Below, one piece after another: positions 31,695 to 41,184 of a stretch of DNA of 64,000 bases. Position 1 is the first letter of the stretch. Each line of letters begins with the position of its first letter. The notes under the pieces are model-generated. The model had not been told where the DNA came from. It made no database searches and worked only from the letters and a program-made list of their open reading frames with translations. Source of the stretch: Mesorhizobium sp. CAU 1732 (GTDB taxonomy: Bacteria; Pseudomonadota; Alphaproteobacteria; Rhizobiales; Rhizobiaceae); contig NZ_JBDQQR010000001.1 in NCBI RefSeq assembly GCF_039888675.1, positions 930,001 through 994,000 on the forward strand, read 5' to 3'. Both the position numbers and the translations under genes were made by a program.

Positions 31695-33770
31695 ATGAAT
31701 CCGCACACCATTCATCTCGCCCCGGGTGAGGACGCTGCCGCCTCCGTACCGGAACTCGGGGCAGGCGCCCTGCCGACGCTGCTCGCCAGGCTACTCGGCT
31801 CCATTGCTGCGATCCTCAACGTGCTGCTCGCCTTCATGGTCCTGTACGAGATCGTGTCGAGGAGCGTTTTCGGACGCCCCACCGCCTGGGTGACCGAATA
31901 TTCGACCTACTTGCTGATCGCGATCACCGCATTGGGCCTCTCCTACGCCCAGTACCGCAGGGCGCATATTCAGGTCGATTTTCTTGCCGAGGTGCTGCCT
32001 GCCTGGCTGAGCGAGCCGATGCGTCGTGCGGCGGCCTGGCTGACCCTCTATTGCCTGGCTTTCCTCACGTGGCAGATGGCCATCCACGTCGTGTCCGAGC
32101 GGATTAACGACACGCGCGACTGGGGGCTGATGGCGACGCCCCAGTGGATACCACAGCTTCCGATGCTCGCAGGCCTGGCGGCGTTCCTCGTTTATTTCTT
32201 CTGGGAGTGCCTGGCGTCGTCGCTCCGGCGTTCCCAGCTTCGAAAGACGCTCGCGATCGTCCTGGCGCTGGCGACCGCGGCAGCCCTGCTTTATCTGGGG
32301 CGGTTTCCGGTGCGCTGGCCCGGCACGCATCTCGACATCGGGGCGGTTCTGCTCACCGTTTCCATGGTCGCGATCGTTTTCGCGGTCGAGGAAGCGAAGG
32401 CTGCCGTGGTAACGATCGCTACCCTTGCAGCCGGCATCATGTCGTTCTGGCTGGTGGCGGGTGGGTCCGTTGTACTCGTGGGCACAGTGATAGGCCTCGC
32501 CACCATCGCCGCGCTGATGATGGGTATGCAGATCTGGGCTGCTCTTGGCCTCATAGGGCTTCTCGGGCTCTACTTCCTGCTTCCCTCGCCGCAAATCGCC
32601 GCAGTCGCGGAGCGCACCTGGTCGGGGCTGAATTCCTTCACCTTCACCGCGGTGCCGCTGTTCGTTCTGATGGGGAATCTGCTGATACGCTCCGGCGTCG
32701 GCAGCATGTTTTATGAAACGCTCGTGCGCTGGTTCGGCTGGCTGCCCGGTGGACTCGGCTATTCGACGATTGGCGCTGCCGGTGTCTTTTCGGCCTTGTC
32801 CGGCTCCACGCTGGCGACGGCCGCGACGATCGGTCAGGTGGCCGGGCCGGAGATGACGAAACGAGGGTACAGCAAGAAACTGAGCTACGGCACGCTGGCC
32901 GGTGGGGGCGTCCTCGGCGTCCTCATCCCACCAAGCATCCCGCTCATCATCTACGGAGCGACGGTGGGCGCGCCCATCACCACGCTTTTCATCGCGGGCA
33001 TCGTTCCGGGACTGCTGGTGATGGGCACGATGATGGTCGTGATCCTCTTCTGGAGCCTTCTCGTAAAAGGGTCCGCGCCGGCGACGTTGCGCTTCAGCTG
33101 GCGCGAGAGGATTTCCTCCCTGTCGTCTCTTCTTCCGTTCGTTATCATGATCGTAGCGATCTTCGGCTCGATGTATGGCGGTCTTGTAACCGCCACGGAA
33201 GCCGCCGCGATCGGCGCGCTGATGGGTGCGATACTCTGCGCCTTCTACGGCAAACTGTCCTTCGAGTCGGTGAAGGACGCCGCCGTCGAAACGGTGGTGA
33301 TTACGTCGACCATCCTCTTCATCGTCGCCGGCGCCAGTGTGCTCAGCTGGGTGGTGGACTATGCGGGCGTACCGCAGACGCTGGTCGTGAGTATGCGGGA
33401 AAGCGGGCTTCAGCCGTGGCAGATGATCGTGCTCATCGGCATCCTGTACGTTGTGCTGGGGATGTTCCTCGACGCCATTTCGATGATGCTGATGACCTTG
33501 GCCGTCACCTTTCCGATCGTCATGCTCGCGGGATATGACGCGATCTGGTTCGGCATCGCACTGGTCATGTTGATCGAGGTCGGGCTGATCACGCCGCCGG
33601 TTGGAATGGTGCTGTTCGTTCTCAAGGGCACCTTGCCGGACGCGTCGCTGAACGACATTACCATCGGCGCGATCCCCTTCGTGTTCATCATCCTGGCCAA
33701 TGTCGTCCTGATAGCGATCTTTCCCGAAATCGTGAGCTGGCTTCCAAATCTTCTGGAGGGCGGTAATTAG
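31695..33770 (+). CDS. TRAP transporter fused permease (DctQM), system 2
   Basis: A 691-residue membrane protein that fuses the small and large TRAP permease subunits. Residues about 25-180 are DctQ-like (EIVSRSVFGRPTAWVTEYS, YRRAHIQVDFLAEVLPAWL). From about residue 262 to the end it is DctM-like: FTAVPLFVLMGNLLIRSGVG, GVLIPPSIPLIIYGATVGAP, GGLVTATEAAAIGAL, TPPVGMVLFVLKG. Between them, residues about 184-255 hold roughly three further hydrophobic helices, more than a single linker helix, which is a longer junction than usual. It takes substrate from the binding protein encoded at 30612-31631. The gap to the next TRAP operon is about 150 bases. Confidence 0.92.
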   Translation: MNPHTIHLAPGEDAAASVPELGAGALPTLLARLLGSIAAILNVLLAFMVLYEIVSRSVFGRPTAWVTEYSTYLLIAITALGLSYAQYRRAHIQVDFLAEVLPAWLSEPMRRAAAWLTLYCLAFLTWQMAIHVVSERINDTRDWGLMATPQWIPQLPMLAGLAAFLVYFFWECLASSLRRSQLRKTLAIVLALATAAALLYLGRFPVRWPGTHLDIGAVLLTVSMVAIVFAVEEAKAAVVTIATLAAGIMSFWLVAGGSVVLVGTVIGLATIAALMMGMQIWAALGLIGLLGLYFLLPSPQIAAVAERTWSGLNSFTFTAVPLFVLMGNLLIRSGVGSMFYETLVRWFGWLPGGLGYSTIGAAGVFSALSGSTLATAATIGQVAGPEMTKRGYSKKLSYGTLAGGGVLGVLIPPSIPLIIYGATVGAPITTLFIAGIVPGLLVMGTMMVVILFWSLLVKGSAPATLRFSWRERISSLSSLLPFVIMIVAIFGSMYGGLVTATEAAAIGALMGAILCAFYGKLSFESVKDAAVETVVITSTILFIVAGASVLSWVVDYAGVPQTLVVSMRESGLQPWQMIVLIGILYVVLGMFLDAISMMLMTLAVTFPIVMLAGYDAIWFGIALVMLIEVGLITPPVGMVLFVLKGTLPDASLNDITIGAIPFVFIILANVVLIAIFPEIVSWLPNLLEGGN

Positions 33771-33881
33771 GCGCGTTTCGCCGTGCTGTTCAGCGGGCGA
33801 TCACAGAACGTAATAGCCGCCATGCCGAGTAAGTGTTGGGTTTGTGCCGTCGAACCGGCTTCAATCCAAACATTGAACTCT

Positions 33882-33914
33882 CCGGCCGTGGCGGCCGGGG
33901 TTCTGGGAGGAACC
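33882..33914 (+). promoter_or_regulatory. Two adjacent hairpins in the leader of TRAP system 3, the second enclosing the ribosome-binding site
   Basis: CCGGCCG-TGG-CGGCCGG (33882-33898) is a perfect 7-bp stem. Directly after it GGTTC-TGGGAG-GAACC (33899-33914) is a 5-bp stem whose loop and 3' arm contain the GGGAGG Shine-Dalgarno for the ATG at 33920. Folding would hide the ribosome-binding site. This may be a translational control element or chance. Confidence 0.4.
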
Positions 33915-33919
33915 ATATC

Positions 33920-34966
33920 ATGAAGCAGTTCTTGGCCCCGCTTGCGGGGGCGTTCGCCTGTGCGATGATCGCCGCACCTGCCATTGCGCAGCAAAAGGTT
34001 CCGGTGGTCGGGTCGCTGCTCAACGTCTCGTCCTACGAGGATTTCGAAAAGCCGTTCTTCAACGGAACGCTGCCTGAGGCCCTCGATGGCGCGATGACCT
34101 TCGACCTCAAATCGCTCACCGAAATGGGGCTGCGCGGCCCCGAAGTGTTGCGGATTGTCAGCAGCGGGATCGCGCCGATTGGCGCGATCCTCATCGGCTA
34201 CAACACCGGGGACGATCCGATCTTCGAGGCGGTGGACCTGGCGGGCCTGGCGCCCGATGCCGAATCCGGAAGAGCGGCGACGGAAGCCTCCTTCGCATTC
34301 TATGAAAAACTCCTGCAGGAAAAATTCGGCGTCCAGCTCCTCGCTATAGGGGCGCATCCCGGCCAGGTCTTCTGGTGCAATTCGCCTGTCGAGAGCTTCT
34401 CCGACCTGGCCGGCAAGAAGGTTCGTGTTAACGGCAAGGGGCCTGCCGAACTCGTTGCCGCGCTGGGTGGGACGTCGGTATTCATGTCGTTCGGCGAGGT
34501 GATCCCCGCACTGCAGAACCGCACGGTCGATTGCATGGTGGGCGGCACGCTGCCGACCAATCGCGCGGGCATCCATGACGTGACGACGCACGTGATTTCG
34601 ACGCCGGTCGGCTGGGGCCAGATCGCCTACATCGCCAGCGGTGCTTTCTGGAACGGCCTTACCGAGGAGCAGCGCACCATCATTGCAGCTCAGTCCAGAG
34701 AGGTCTTGCAGGACAACATGTGGGACGTGCTTCTCGAGCAGACCGAACAGGGCCTCGCCTGTGCGGCGGGCCTGGATACGTGCCGGCTGGGTGTAAAAGG
34801 CAACATGACCGTGGTGCCGCCTTCGGAAGCCGACACCGCCTATCTGCGGGAAATTTTCGAGGGGCAGCTTCTTTCAGATTGGGCGACCCGCTGCGGCGCG
34901 ACATGTGTGACGCGTTTCAATGAAACGATCGGCAGCGCGATAGGGGTGACAGCCGTGGCGCGCTAG
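33920..34966 (+). CDS. TRAP transporter substrate-binding protein (DctP family), system 3
   Basis: A 348-residue binding protein with signal peptide (residues 1-23, ending PAIAQQKVPV). Features: PVESFSDLAGKKVRVNGKGP with the substrate Arg, GGTSVFMSFGEVIPALQNRT, and NRTVDCMVGGTLPTNRAGI. Four cysteines near the C-terminus (LACAAGLDTCRLG and TRCGATCVTRFNE) probably form disulfides, unlike the other two DctP proteins here. The ATG at 33920 has GGGAGG upstream. It is followed by separate DctQ and DctM genes. The ligand is unknown; organic acid uptake for the neighbouring catabolic genes is likely. Confidence 0.9.
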   Translation: MKQFLAPLAGAFACAMIAAPAIAQQKVPVVGSLLNVSSYEDFEKPFFNGTLPEALDGAMTFDLKSLTEMGLRGPEVLRIVSSGIAPIGAILIGYNTGDDPIFEAVDLAGLAPDAESGRAATEASFAFYEKLLQEKFGVQLLAIGAHPGQVFWCNSPVESFSDLAGKKVRVNGKGPAELVAALGGTSVFMSFGEVIPALQNRTVDCMVGGTLPTNRAGIHDVTTHVISTPVGWGQIAYIASGAFWNGLTEEQRTIIAAQSREVLQDNMWDVLLEQTEQGLACAAGLDTCRLGVKGNMTVVPPSEADTAYLREIFEGQLLSDWATRCGATCVTRFNETIGSAIGVTAVAR

Positions 34967-35011
34967 CTGCGCCGCTGGCCCAGTCCACATCTTAGTCCGG
35001 GAGGGATTTCC

Positions 35012-35644
35012 GTGTCTCATCTGACCAATATCGACAGGCTGCTCGATCGCATGATTGCCAGGCTCGAACGCTTCACGACCTGGCTTGTTGTACTTGGCGG
35101 TCTGATGCTGGTGGTCTCGTGTCTGCTCGTCACCGTCGACGTGTTCCTGCGAAAATTCTTCGTGGTGACGCTGGGCGGTGCCAATGATTTGGCGGGCTAC
35201 GCCTTCGCGATCGCCATGAGCTGGGCCATGGCCTACGTCTTGCTTAACCGTGGCCACATCAGGGTGGATGTCCTCTACGGGTGGTTCTCGCCGCCCGTCC
35301 GCTCGATCCTGGATACAGCCTCCGCTCTGGCGTTGACGATGGCCGCCATGTTGCTGCTGCGCTGGTCCGCCGATACCGCATACCAGTCCTGGCGCATGGG
35401 CTCGGTGTCGAACAGCGACCTGGCGGTGCCACTATGGGTGCCGCAAGCGTTATGGTCGCTTGGCTTCGCGTATTTCGCCGCGGTCGGTCTTCTCGTGACG
35501 CTCAGTTGCGTTTCCGGCCTCGCGCAGGGACGGCACGGCGCGGTGGCATCCCGGTTCGGAACGCTGTCGCAGCTGGAAGAAGCCGAGGCTGAAATCCGGC
35601 CCGGACTTCCTGTCGAGGCGCCATTCGTAGCGCGAGCGGAGTAG
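35012..35644 (+). CDS. TRAP transporter small permease (DctQ family), system 3
   Basis: A 210-residue DctQ subunit with four membrane helices (about residues 26-45, 60-78, 96-117 and 140-163). Typical segments are VDVFLRKFFVVTLGGANDL and LLNRGHIRVDVLYGWFS. The start is GTG at 35012 with GGGAGGG nine bases upstream. The hydrophilic C-terminal tail (residues about 170-210) is longer than in system 1. It is followed 5 bases later by dctM. Confidence 0.9.
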   Translation: MSHLTNIDRLLDRMIARLERFTTWLVVLGGLMLVVSCLLVTVDVFLRKFFVVTLGGANDLAGYAFAIAMSWAMAYVLLNRGHIRVDVLYGWFSPPVRSILDTASALALTMAAMLLLRWSADTAYQSWRMGSVSNSDLAVPLWVPQALWSLGFAYFAAVGLLVTLSCVSGLAQGRHGAVASRFGTLSQLEEAEAEIRPGLPVEAPFVARAE

Positions 35645-35649
35645 ACCAG

Positions 35650-36936
35650 ATGCTGCCCGCTCTTGTCTTCGGACTTCTTGTCCTCGTCCTCCTGTCGCTG
35701 CCGGTCGCGGCGATTCTGATGGCGCTTGCCTACGCGCTGGACGTCAGCGCCGCGTTCATGCCGCTGACCCGCGCGCTGGGCGACGTTGCCTGGGGAGCCA
35801 GCAGCGATTTTCTTCTGCTCTCCATTCCGCTGTTCGTGCTCCTTGGAGAAATCGTGCTGCGTGCCGGCATCGCACACCGGATGTACGATGCGATGACGGC
35901 ATGGGTGTCATGGCTGCCGGGCGGCTTGATGCACTCGAACATCGCGGCATCCAGCCTGTTTGCCGCAACCGCTGGATCGAGCGTGGCGACGGCGGCCACG
36001 GTCAGCACCATCGCTCTGCCGCAGGCGAAAAAGAATGGTTACGACGAGCGCCTGTTCCTCGGCTCGATCGCTGCCGGCGGGACACTGGGGATCCTGATCC
36101 CGCCATCGGTGACAATGATCGTGTACGGCGTGCTGACACAGACGCCGGTGCCGCGCCTCTACATGGCGGGCCTGATACCGGGTCTGCTGCTGGCAGGGCT
36201 ATTCATGCTGTACATCGCGGTGCGCTGCTATATGCGCCCGTCGCTGGACGGTCTCAAGCCGAAGTTCACCTGGTCCGAGCGGATACGCGTTCTACCGGAT
36301 CTCCTGCCACCGCTGCTGCTTTTTGCAACGGTTGTCGGTTCGATCTATGCCGGTCTCGCGTCGCCGACGGAAGCCGCGTCGCTCGGCATTCTTGCTGCGC
36401 TTGGCCTTGCGGTGTGGACCGGCACCTTGTCGCGCCAGATGCTCGCGGAATGTTTCGTCGGTATGATGAAGACATCGGCGATGATCATGCTCATCGTGGT
36501 TGCGGCATACTACCTCAACTTCGTCATGGCGACGGTCGGCGCAACGAACACGATCAGCAATTTCGTTCGCGCGCTGGATATGCCGCCGGCTCTCCTGTTG
36601 CTGGTTGTTGTGACTATTTTCCTGATCGTGGGCTTCTTCATGGAATCTCTCTCCATCATGATCATGCTCGTACCGATCGTCACGCCGGTCGTGGTTGCAG
36701 CGGGCTTCGACCCGGTCTGGTTCGGCGTCGTCGTCGTACTGATGATCGAGACCGGCCTGATCACGCCGCCCGTCGGGCTCAACCTGTTCGTCGTGCAGAA
36801 CATTCGCGCTTCCGGCTCCATCACCGACGTCATGGTGGGGTCGGTGCCGTTCGTCTTCGTCATGCTCGCGATGGTGTTTATGCTCTGGCTTTTCCCGGAG
36901 ATTGCCCTCGGCCTTCCCAACCTGATCTACAATTGA
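35650..36936 (+). CDS. TRAP transporter large permease (DctM family), system 3
   Basis: A 428-residue DctM subunit. Motifs: LLLSIPLFVLLGEIVLRAGI, FAATAGSSVATAATVSTIA, GTLGILIPPSVTMIVYGVL, AGLASPTEAASLGILAA and TPPVGLNLFVVQNIRAS. It starts 5 bases after dctQ with no strong ribosome-binding site of its own, so translational coupling is likely. It completes the third TRAP system of the window. The gene for the NTF2-like protein follows 29 bases later and may be in the same operon. Confidence 0.92.
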   Translation: MLPALVFGLLVLVLLSLPVAAILMALAYALDVSAAFMPLTRALGDVAWGASSDFLLLSIPLFVLLGEIVLRAGIAHRMYDAMTAWVSWLPGGLMHSNIAASSLFAATAGSSVATAATVSTIALPQAKKNGYDERLFLGSIAAGGTLGILIPPSVTMIVYGVLTQTPVPRLYMAGLIPGLLLAGLFMLYIAVRCYMRPSLDGLKPKFTWSERIRVLPDLLPPLLLFATVVGSIYAGLASPTEAASLGILAALGLAVWTGTLSRQMLAECFVGMMKTSAMIMLIVVAAYYLNFVMATVGATNTISNFVRALDMPPALLLLVVVTIFLIVGFFMESLSIMIMLVPIVTPVVVAAGFDPVWFGVVVVLMIETGLITPPVGLNLFVVQNIRASGSITDVMVGSVPFVFVMLAMVFMLWLFPEIALGLPNLIYN

Positions 36937-36965
36937 GCCGTGAACAGTGGCAAAGGAGTTCCCGA

Positions 36966-37514
36966 ATGAATGAAGACCGCGAATTCATTGAAACGCTGAA
37001 GTCTGAGCGCGAGATCGCCAAGGTGATCATGCGTTATGCACGCGGGTCGGACCGCAAGGACTTCGATCTGATGCGATCAGCCTATCATGAGGACGCGATC
37101 GACAATCACGGACCGTTCAACGGACCCGTGAAGACCTATTTCGAATGGGCCGACCAGCACCATGAGCGCTACGACATGCTCATGCATATCATGGGAAATC
37201 CTCATATCGAGGTGGAGAAAGACGTCGCCTTCGCGGAGACGTACTGCCTGCTGCTGCAGAGGATGAAGGCCGAGAGAACCTACAATTCCGAGGTGGCGCT
37301 GCATATCACCATCGCGTGCCGCTATGTCGATCGCTTCGAGAAACGCGACGGCGTGTGGAAGATCGCCGTGCGAAACGTGGTCTATGAATGGGTGAAGAAG
37401 GAGTGGGTCTCGGAGGAGGTCGCGCGCGAGGGCCTTGCGGGGTCTAAGCTTGCGTTCGGCAAGCGCTCCAAGGACGACATGGTCTATCGCGTCAGGGATG
37501 GACAGCGCTCCTGA
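36966..37514 (+). CDS. NTF2-like (SnoaL-type) family protein
   Basis: A 182-residue protein of the SnoaL/NTF2-like fold, used by ring-hydroxylating dioxygenase beta subunits, ketosteroid isomerases and small dehydratases or cyclases. Visible: EREIAKVIMRYARGSDRKDF, DLMRSAYHEDAIDNHGPFNG and RYVDRFEKRDGVWKIAVRNV, the typical helix-then-sheet order with an Asp/His pocket. AAGGAG precedes the ATG at 36966. It lies between TRAP system 3 and the MmgE/PrpD gene. It may perform an isomerisation or dehydration on the imported compound; the sequence does not define it. Confidence 0.8.
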   Translation: MNEDREFIETLKSEREIAKVIMRYARGSDRKDFDLMRSAYHEDAIDNHGPFNGPVKTYFEWADQHHERYDMLMHIMGNPHIEVEKDVAFAETYCLLLQRMKAERTYNSEVALHITIACRYVDRFEKRDGVWKIAVRNVVYEWVKKEWVSEEVAREGLAGSKLAFGKRSKDDMVYRVRDGQRS

Positions 37515-37542
37515 CGGGTGCGCGGCTGCAATGGAGGAAATT

Positions 37543-38922
37543 ATGCCCGGCACAATCCGTGATGGTGATCCGCGATATGGACAGGAACCGCTTGCCGTGA
37601 GGCTGGGCGCGTTCGCCGCAGGTCTTTCCTGGGGCGAACTCGACGACGAGGTCCGCGCGGAGGCTCGGCGCGTATTCGTCAACACGCTGAGCGTTGCGGT
37701 GGCCGGCGCCGCGGATGACGGCATTCGCCAAATCGGCGGTGCGCTTCTCGATATGGGCGAGGCGGGGAGCGTGGCCGTGCCCGGCTGGCCGGCCGGTTTC
37801 AATCTTCCCGCTGCCGCTCTGGTCACCGCTGCCGCCGCAAACGTCCTCGACTACGACGACACCCATATTCCCACGCTGATTCACCTCGGCGCGCCGATTT
37901 ACGGTGCGCTCGTCGCACTCGCCCAGCAGGAGCGGGTCAGTGGGCCACAGTTTCTCACCGCCTTCGTCGCGGGCGCGGAAATCGCCTGCCGGCTGGGTCT
38001 GGCTCTGACACCGGCCCACTATGACGATGGGTTCCACGTCACCGCGACTTGCGGCGTCGTCGGAGCGGCGGTCGCCTGCGGTAAGGTGCTCGGTCTGGAC
38101 GCCGGCGGAATGGCGAACGCGATCGGCATTGCCGCCCATGCGTCGAGCGGGCTCATAGAAAATCTCAGCAGCGGGGCAAAAAGCGTCGGCGTCGGCGACG
38201 CTGCGCGCAACGGGCTCATGGCCGCCTTCTATGCGAGAGCAGGGATCGACGCCGCGACGACTTCGGTGGAGGGCAAGAACGGCTTTCTGCGGGTCCTGTC
38301 TCGCGCGCCGCGCGCGGAAGGTCTCGACGACGGTCTCGGCGCTGTCTGGCAATTTCTGGAATCGAGCAGCAAGCCCTACGCGTCATGTGTTCTCACCTTT
38401 CCCGTCATCGATGCGGTGCTGGAACTGAAGGAGCGTCATGGCGTCAACGTCGACGCGATCCGCGCGGTCGAGATACATGGCAATCCGCTTCTGCTCGCAA
38501 GAGCCGATCGCGTTCATCCCACCACTGCGCGCGAGGCCAAGCTGAGCCTGCATCACAGCGTTGCCGTGTCGTTGATCAACGGCACCGCCGGGGTGAAGGA
38601 TTTCCTCCAGGACGCCATCGAAAACGAGGATGTCCGATCGCTGGCCGGCAAGGTGAAGGCAATCGGCTCGCACGACTTCAGCACGGTCGCCGCAAAAGCG
38701 AAGATCATGCTGGACGGAGACGAGAGCGTCGAGCTGACGGTTTCGCATGGCCGTGGCAGTCGGGAGCGGCCGCTCACGGAGGACGAAGTGCGCCGCAAGG
38801 CACTGACGATTTTCAGCGATGCCTGGCCCGGCGTGGATGGAAACGCGCGGCTGCGATCCGTCTGGGAGATCGCGGACAGCGCCGATGTCGCGGCTTCGCT
38901 CCTGCCTTTCCTCACGAAGTAG
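37543..38922 (+). CDS. MmgE/PrpD family protein (2-methylcitrate dehydratase / cis-aconitate decarboxylase fold)
   Basis: A 459-residue member of the MmgE/PrpD superfamily, whose known members are 2-methylcitrate dehydratases and cis-aconitate (itaconate-forming) decarboxylases, along with isomerases of substituted dicarboxylates. Motifs: LDYDDTHIPTLIHLGAPIYG (metal-free active-site Asp/His region at about residues 104-125), GFHVTATCGVVGAAVACGK, SGLIENLSSGAKSVGVGDAA and KLSLHHSVAVSLI. The start is ATG 37543 with GGAGG upstream, preferred over ATG 37531. In front of a methylsuccinyl/mesaconyl-CoA pathway, an action on a C5-C7 branched di- or tricarboxylate is plausible but not proven. Confidence 0.86.
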   Translation: MPGTIRDGDPRYGQEPLAVRLGAFAAGLSWGELDDEVRAEARRVFVNTLSVAVAGAADDGIRQIGGALLDMGEAGSVAVPGWPAGFNLPAAALVTAAAANVLDYDDTHIPTLIHLGAPIYGALVALAQQERVSGPQFLTAFVAGAEIACRLGLALTPAHYDDGFHVTATCGVVGAAVACGKVLGLDAGGMANAIGIAAHASSGLIENLSSGAKSVGVGDAARNGLMAAFYARAGIDAATTSVEGKNGFLRVLSRAPRAEGLDDGLGAVWQFLESSSKPYASCVLTFPVIDAVLELKERHGVNVDAIRAVEIHGNPLLLARADRVHPTTAREAKLSLHHSVAVSLINGTAGVKDFLQDAIENEDVRSLAGKVKAIGSHDFSTVAAKAKIMLDGDESVELTVSHGRGSRERPLTEDEVRRKALTIFSDAWPGVDGNARLRSVWEIADSADVAASLLPFLTK

Positions 38923-39184
38923 ACGCGTCGCGGCGGCGGCCCTCAACGCGTAATCGGTACTACCCCAAAACGACCTCGTCGAGCGGTCAGGCGACCTCGG
39001 CTCGTATGCGCTCGCATGTGCGGAAAGTCCATTCTTCCCAATGGCTTGCATATATGCCGGATCGGCATCGAAGGCATCGTGCAACGGCATTTTTCCCGCT
39101 ACGCGGCCGCTGGTAGGCAAGCCATACCTTCTTGATCCCAGCAGCGCGCGGGAACCAAACGCGTCAGGCCGGCACACTTCAACC

Positions 39185-41167
39185 ATGAGCGACAGACGAA
39201 TGCAGAGTTCCTTTTCCTGGTCCCCTAGCAGAAGCCAGATCGAGGCAAGCAGCCTTCAAAAGTTCCTCTCCCGGCATGGTCTGGGCGATTATGCCGAACT
39301 GGTTGAAAAGGCCGATGCCGACCCGGCCTGGTTCTGGGATTCCGTCTTCAGGCATCACGACATTCTCTTCGACAAGGAATATCGCTCCGTCGTCGAATAT
39401 ACCAACGGGCCCGAGCAGCCCGAATGGTGTCTCGGCGGCACAACCAATGTCGTGTTGAACTGCATCGATCGCCACGCCGGAACGGCGGTTTGGGAAAAGC
39501 CCGCCATCGTGGGCGTCGGCGAAGACGGAACCGAGCGTTCGCTGACCTATCGCGAACTCGATCGCGAGATTGCAGTTCTCGCGGGCATCCTCAAGGCGCG
39601 CGGGATAGGCAAGGGCGACGTCGTCGCGATTTATCTGCCGATGGTTCCCGAGGCTGCCGTCGCACTCTTCGCGATCATGAAGATCGGGGCGATCATGCTG
39701 CCGCTGTTTTCGGGTTTCGGGCCCGAGCCGATCGCGGCGCGGCTGGCACATGCCGGCGTCAAGGCGATCGTAACGGCGGACGTTGCCCTGCGGCGCGGAA
39801 AGCAGATCGCTTTGCTCGACACCGTGCTGGACGCACTCGAGGACACGCCTTCGCCGGTGGAGGTGATCGTGCTCGATCGGGAAACCGGGCGCGTGCGGGA
39901 AGGAGACGGCCGCTATACCGCGTGGCGCCCGGGCGCAGAGGATGTCGCGCCCGTTCCCACCGAGATCGTCGAAGCGGATTCGCCGGCGATGCTGATTTAC
40001 ACGTCCGGCACCTCCGGCGCGCCGAAGGGCACGATACATACCCATTGCGGCATGCTGGCCAAGAACGCGCTCGACATGGGTCTCTGCATCGACATGGGTC
40101 GCGACGACCGGCTTCTGTGGATGAGTGACATGGGCTGGATCGCCGGCCCCAAGATGATCTTCGCGTCCGCGCTGTTCGGCGCGACGCTGATCATCGTCGA
40201 GGGCACTCCGACCTGGCCGCAAAACGACCGCCTGTTCAAGATTGCCGCAGAGCAGCGGGCCACCATCCTCGGTCTGGTGCCGACGATAATCCGCCAGATC
40301 ATGAAAAGCGGGGGTCTGGCACCGGAAGGCAGGGACCTTTCCGCCTTGAAATGCATCATCTCCGCCGGCGAACCGTGGACCGAGGAAGCCTGGCTTTGGT
40401 TCTTCGAGAAGGTCGGCGAAAGCCGCGTCCCCATCCTGAATTATGCCGGTGGTACGGAATGCGGCGGCGCGATCCTGATCGGAACCATGCACCATCCGAG
40501 CCGTCCCTGCAGCTTTGGCGGACCGGTCCCGGGCTCCGGTGTCGATATCGTCGATCCGCGGGGCGAACCTGTCGAAAAGAACGTGATCGGCGAACTGGTG
40601 CTGCGCCGCGCCTCCATCGGCCTGACGCGTGGATTGTGGCGGGAGCCGGATCGCTACATGCAGGCCTACTGGAGCCAGATTCCGGGCATGTGGGTCCAGG
40701 GCGACCTCGCCTCGCGTGACGAGCACGGCCTTTGGTACCTGCATGGCAGGTCCGACGATGTGATCAAGATCGCGGGCAAGCGCACCGGGCCGAGCGAAAT
40801 CGAGTCGGTCGTCATGCAGACCGGCCTCGTCAAGGATTGCGCGGTTGTCGGCGTGGACGACCCGCTGAGTGGGTCGGCTCTGCTCTGCGTCTATGTACCT
40901 GCCGGCGACGACGAACCCGACGTCAGTAACACGGTGATACGTGAAGCCGTCGCGGAACGGTGCGGCGCCTCGTTTCGCCCCAAACATTTCCTGCGAGTCA
41001 CGGAATTGCCCCGCACGCGCAACGACAAGTCGATGCGCCGGATCCTGCGTTCGATCTTTCATGACACGCCGCTGGGCGACACCAGCTCGCTGGCGAATCC
41101 CGCAATCATCGACAGCATCCGATCCGCTTTCACGGACCAGATTGCTGCCCCAAGAACCCGTCAATAG
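39185..41167 (+). CDS. Acyl-CoA synthetase (AMP-forming, acetyl-/acetoacetyl-CoA synthetase-like)
   Basis: A 660-residue ANL-family ligase with the ACS-like N-terminal extension (about 110 residues before the core). Motifs: MLIYTSGTSGAPKGTIHTH (P-loop-like), NYAGGTECGGAILIGTMH, GDLASRDEHGLWYLHGRSDD then VIKIAGKRTGPSEIE, and the catalytic lysine in PRTRNDKSMRRILR. It activates a carboxylic acid to its CoA thioester. The start is uncertain: ATG 39185 fits the family length but has a weak ribosome-binding site, and ATG 39200 is an alternative. It opens a run with a crotonase, CoA-transferase and thiolase gene, so its substrate is probably the entry acid of that pathway. It is not a simple acetyl-CoA synthetase by context. 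Confidence 0.87.
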   Translation: MSDRRMQSSFSWSPSRSQIEASSLQKFLSRHGLGDYAELVEKADADPAWFWDSVFRHHDILFDKEYRSVVEYTNGPEQPEWCLGGTTNVVLNCIDRHAGTAVWEKPAIVGVGEDGTERSLTYRELDREIAVLAGILKARGIGKGDVVAIYLPMVPEAAVALFAIMKIGAIMLPLFSGFGPEPIAARLAHAGVKAIVTADVALRRGKQIALLDTVLDALEDTPSPVEVIVLDRETGRVREGDGRYTAWRPGAEDVAPVPTEIVEADSPAMLIYTSGTSGAPKGTIHTHCGMLAKNALDMGLCIDMGRDDRLLWMSDMGWIAGPKMIFASALFGATLIIVEGTPTWPQNDRLFKIAAEQRATILGLVPTIIRQIMKSGGLAPEGRDLSALKCIISAGEPWTEEAWLWFFEKVGESRVPILNYAGGTECGGAILIGTMHHPSRPCSFGGPVPGSGVDIVDPRGEPVEKNVIGELVLRRASIGLTRGLWREPDRYMQAYWSQIPGMWVQGDLASRDEHGLWYLHGRSDDVIKIAGKRTGPSEIESVVMQTGLVKDCAVVGVDDPLSGSALLCVYVPAGDDEPDVSNTVIREAVAERCGASFRPKHFLRVTELPRTRNDKSMRRILRSIFHDTPLGDTSSLANPAIIDSIRSAFTDQIAAPRTRQ

Positions 41168-41184
41168 AAGCAAAGGAAAGAGCA

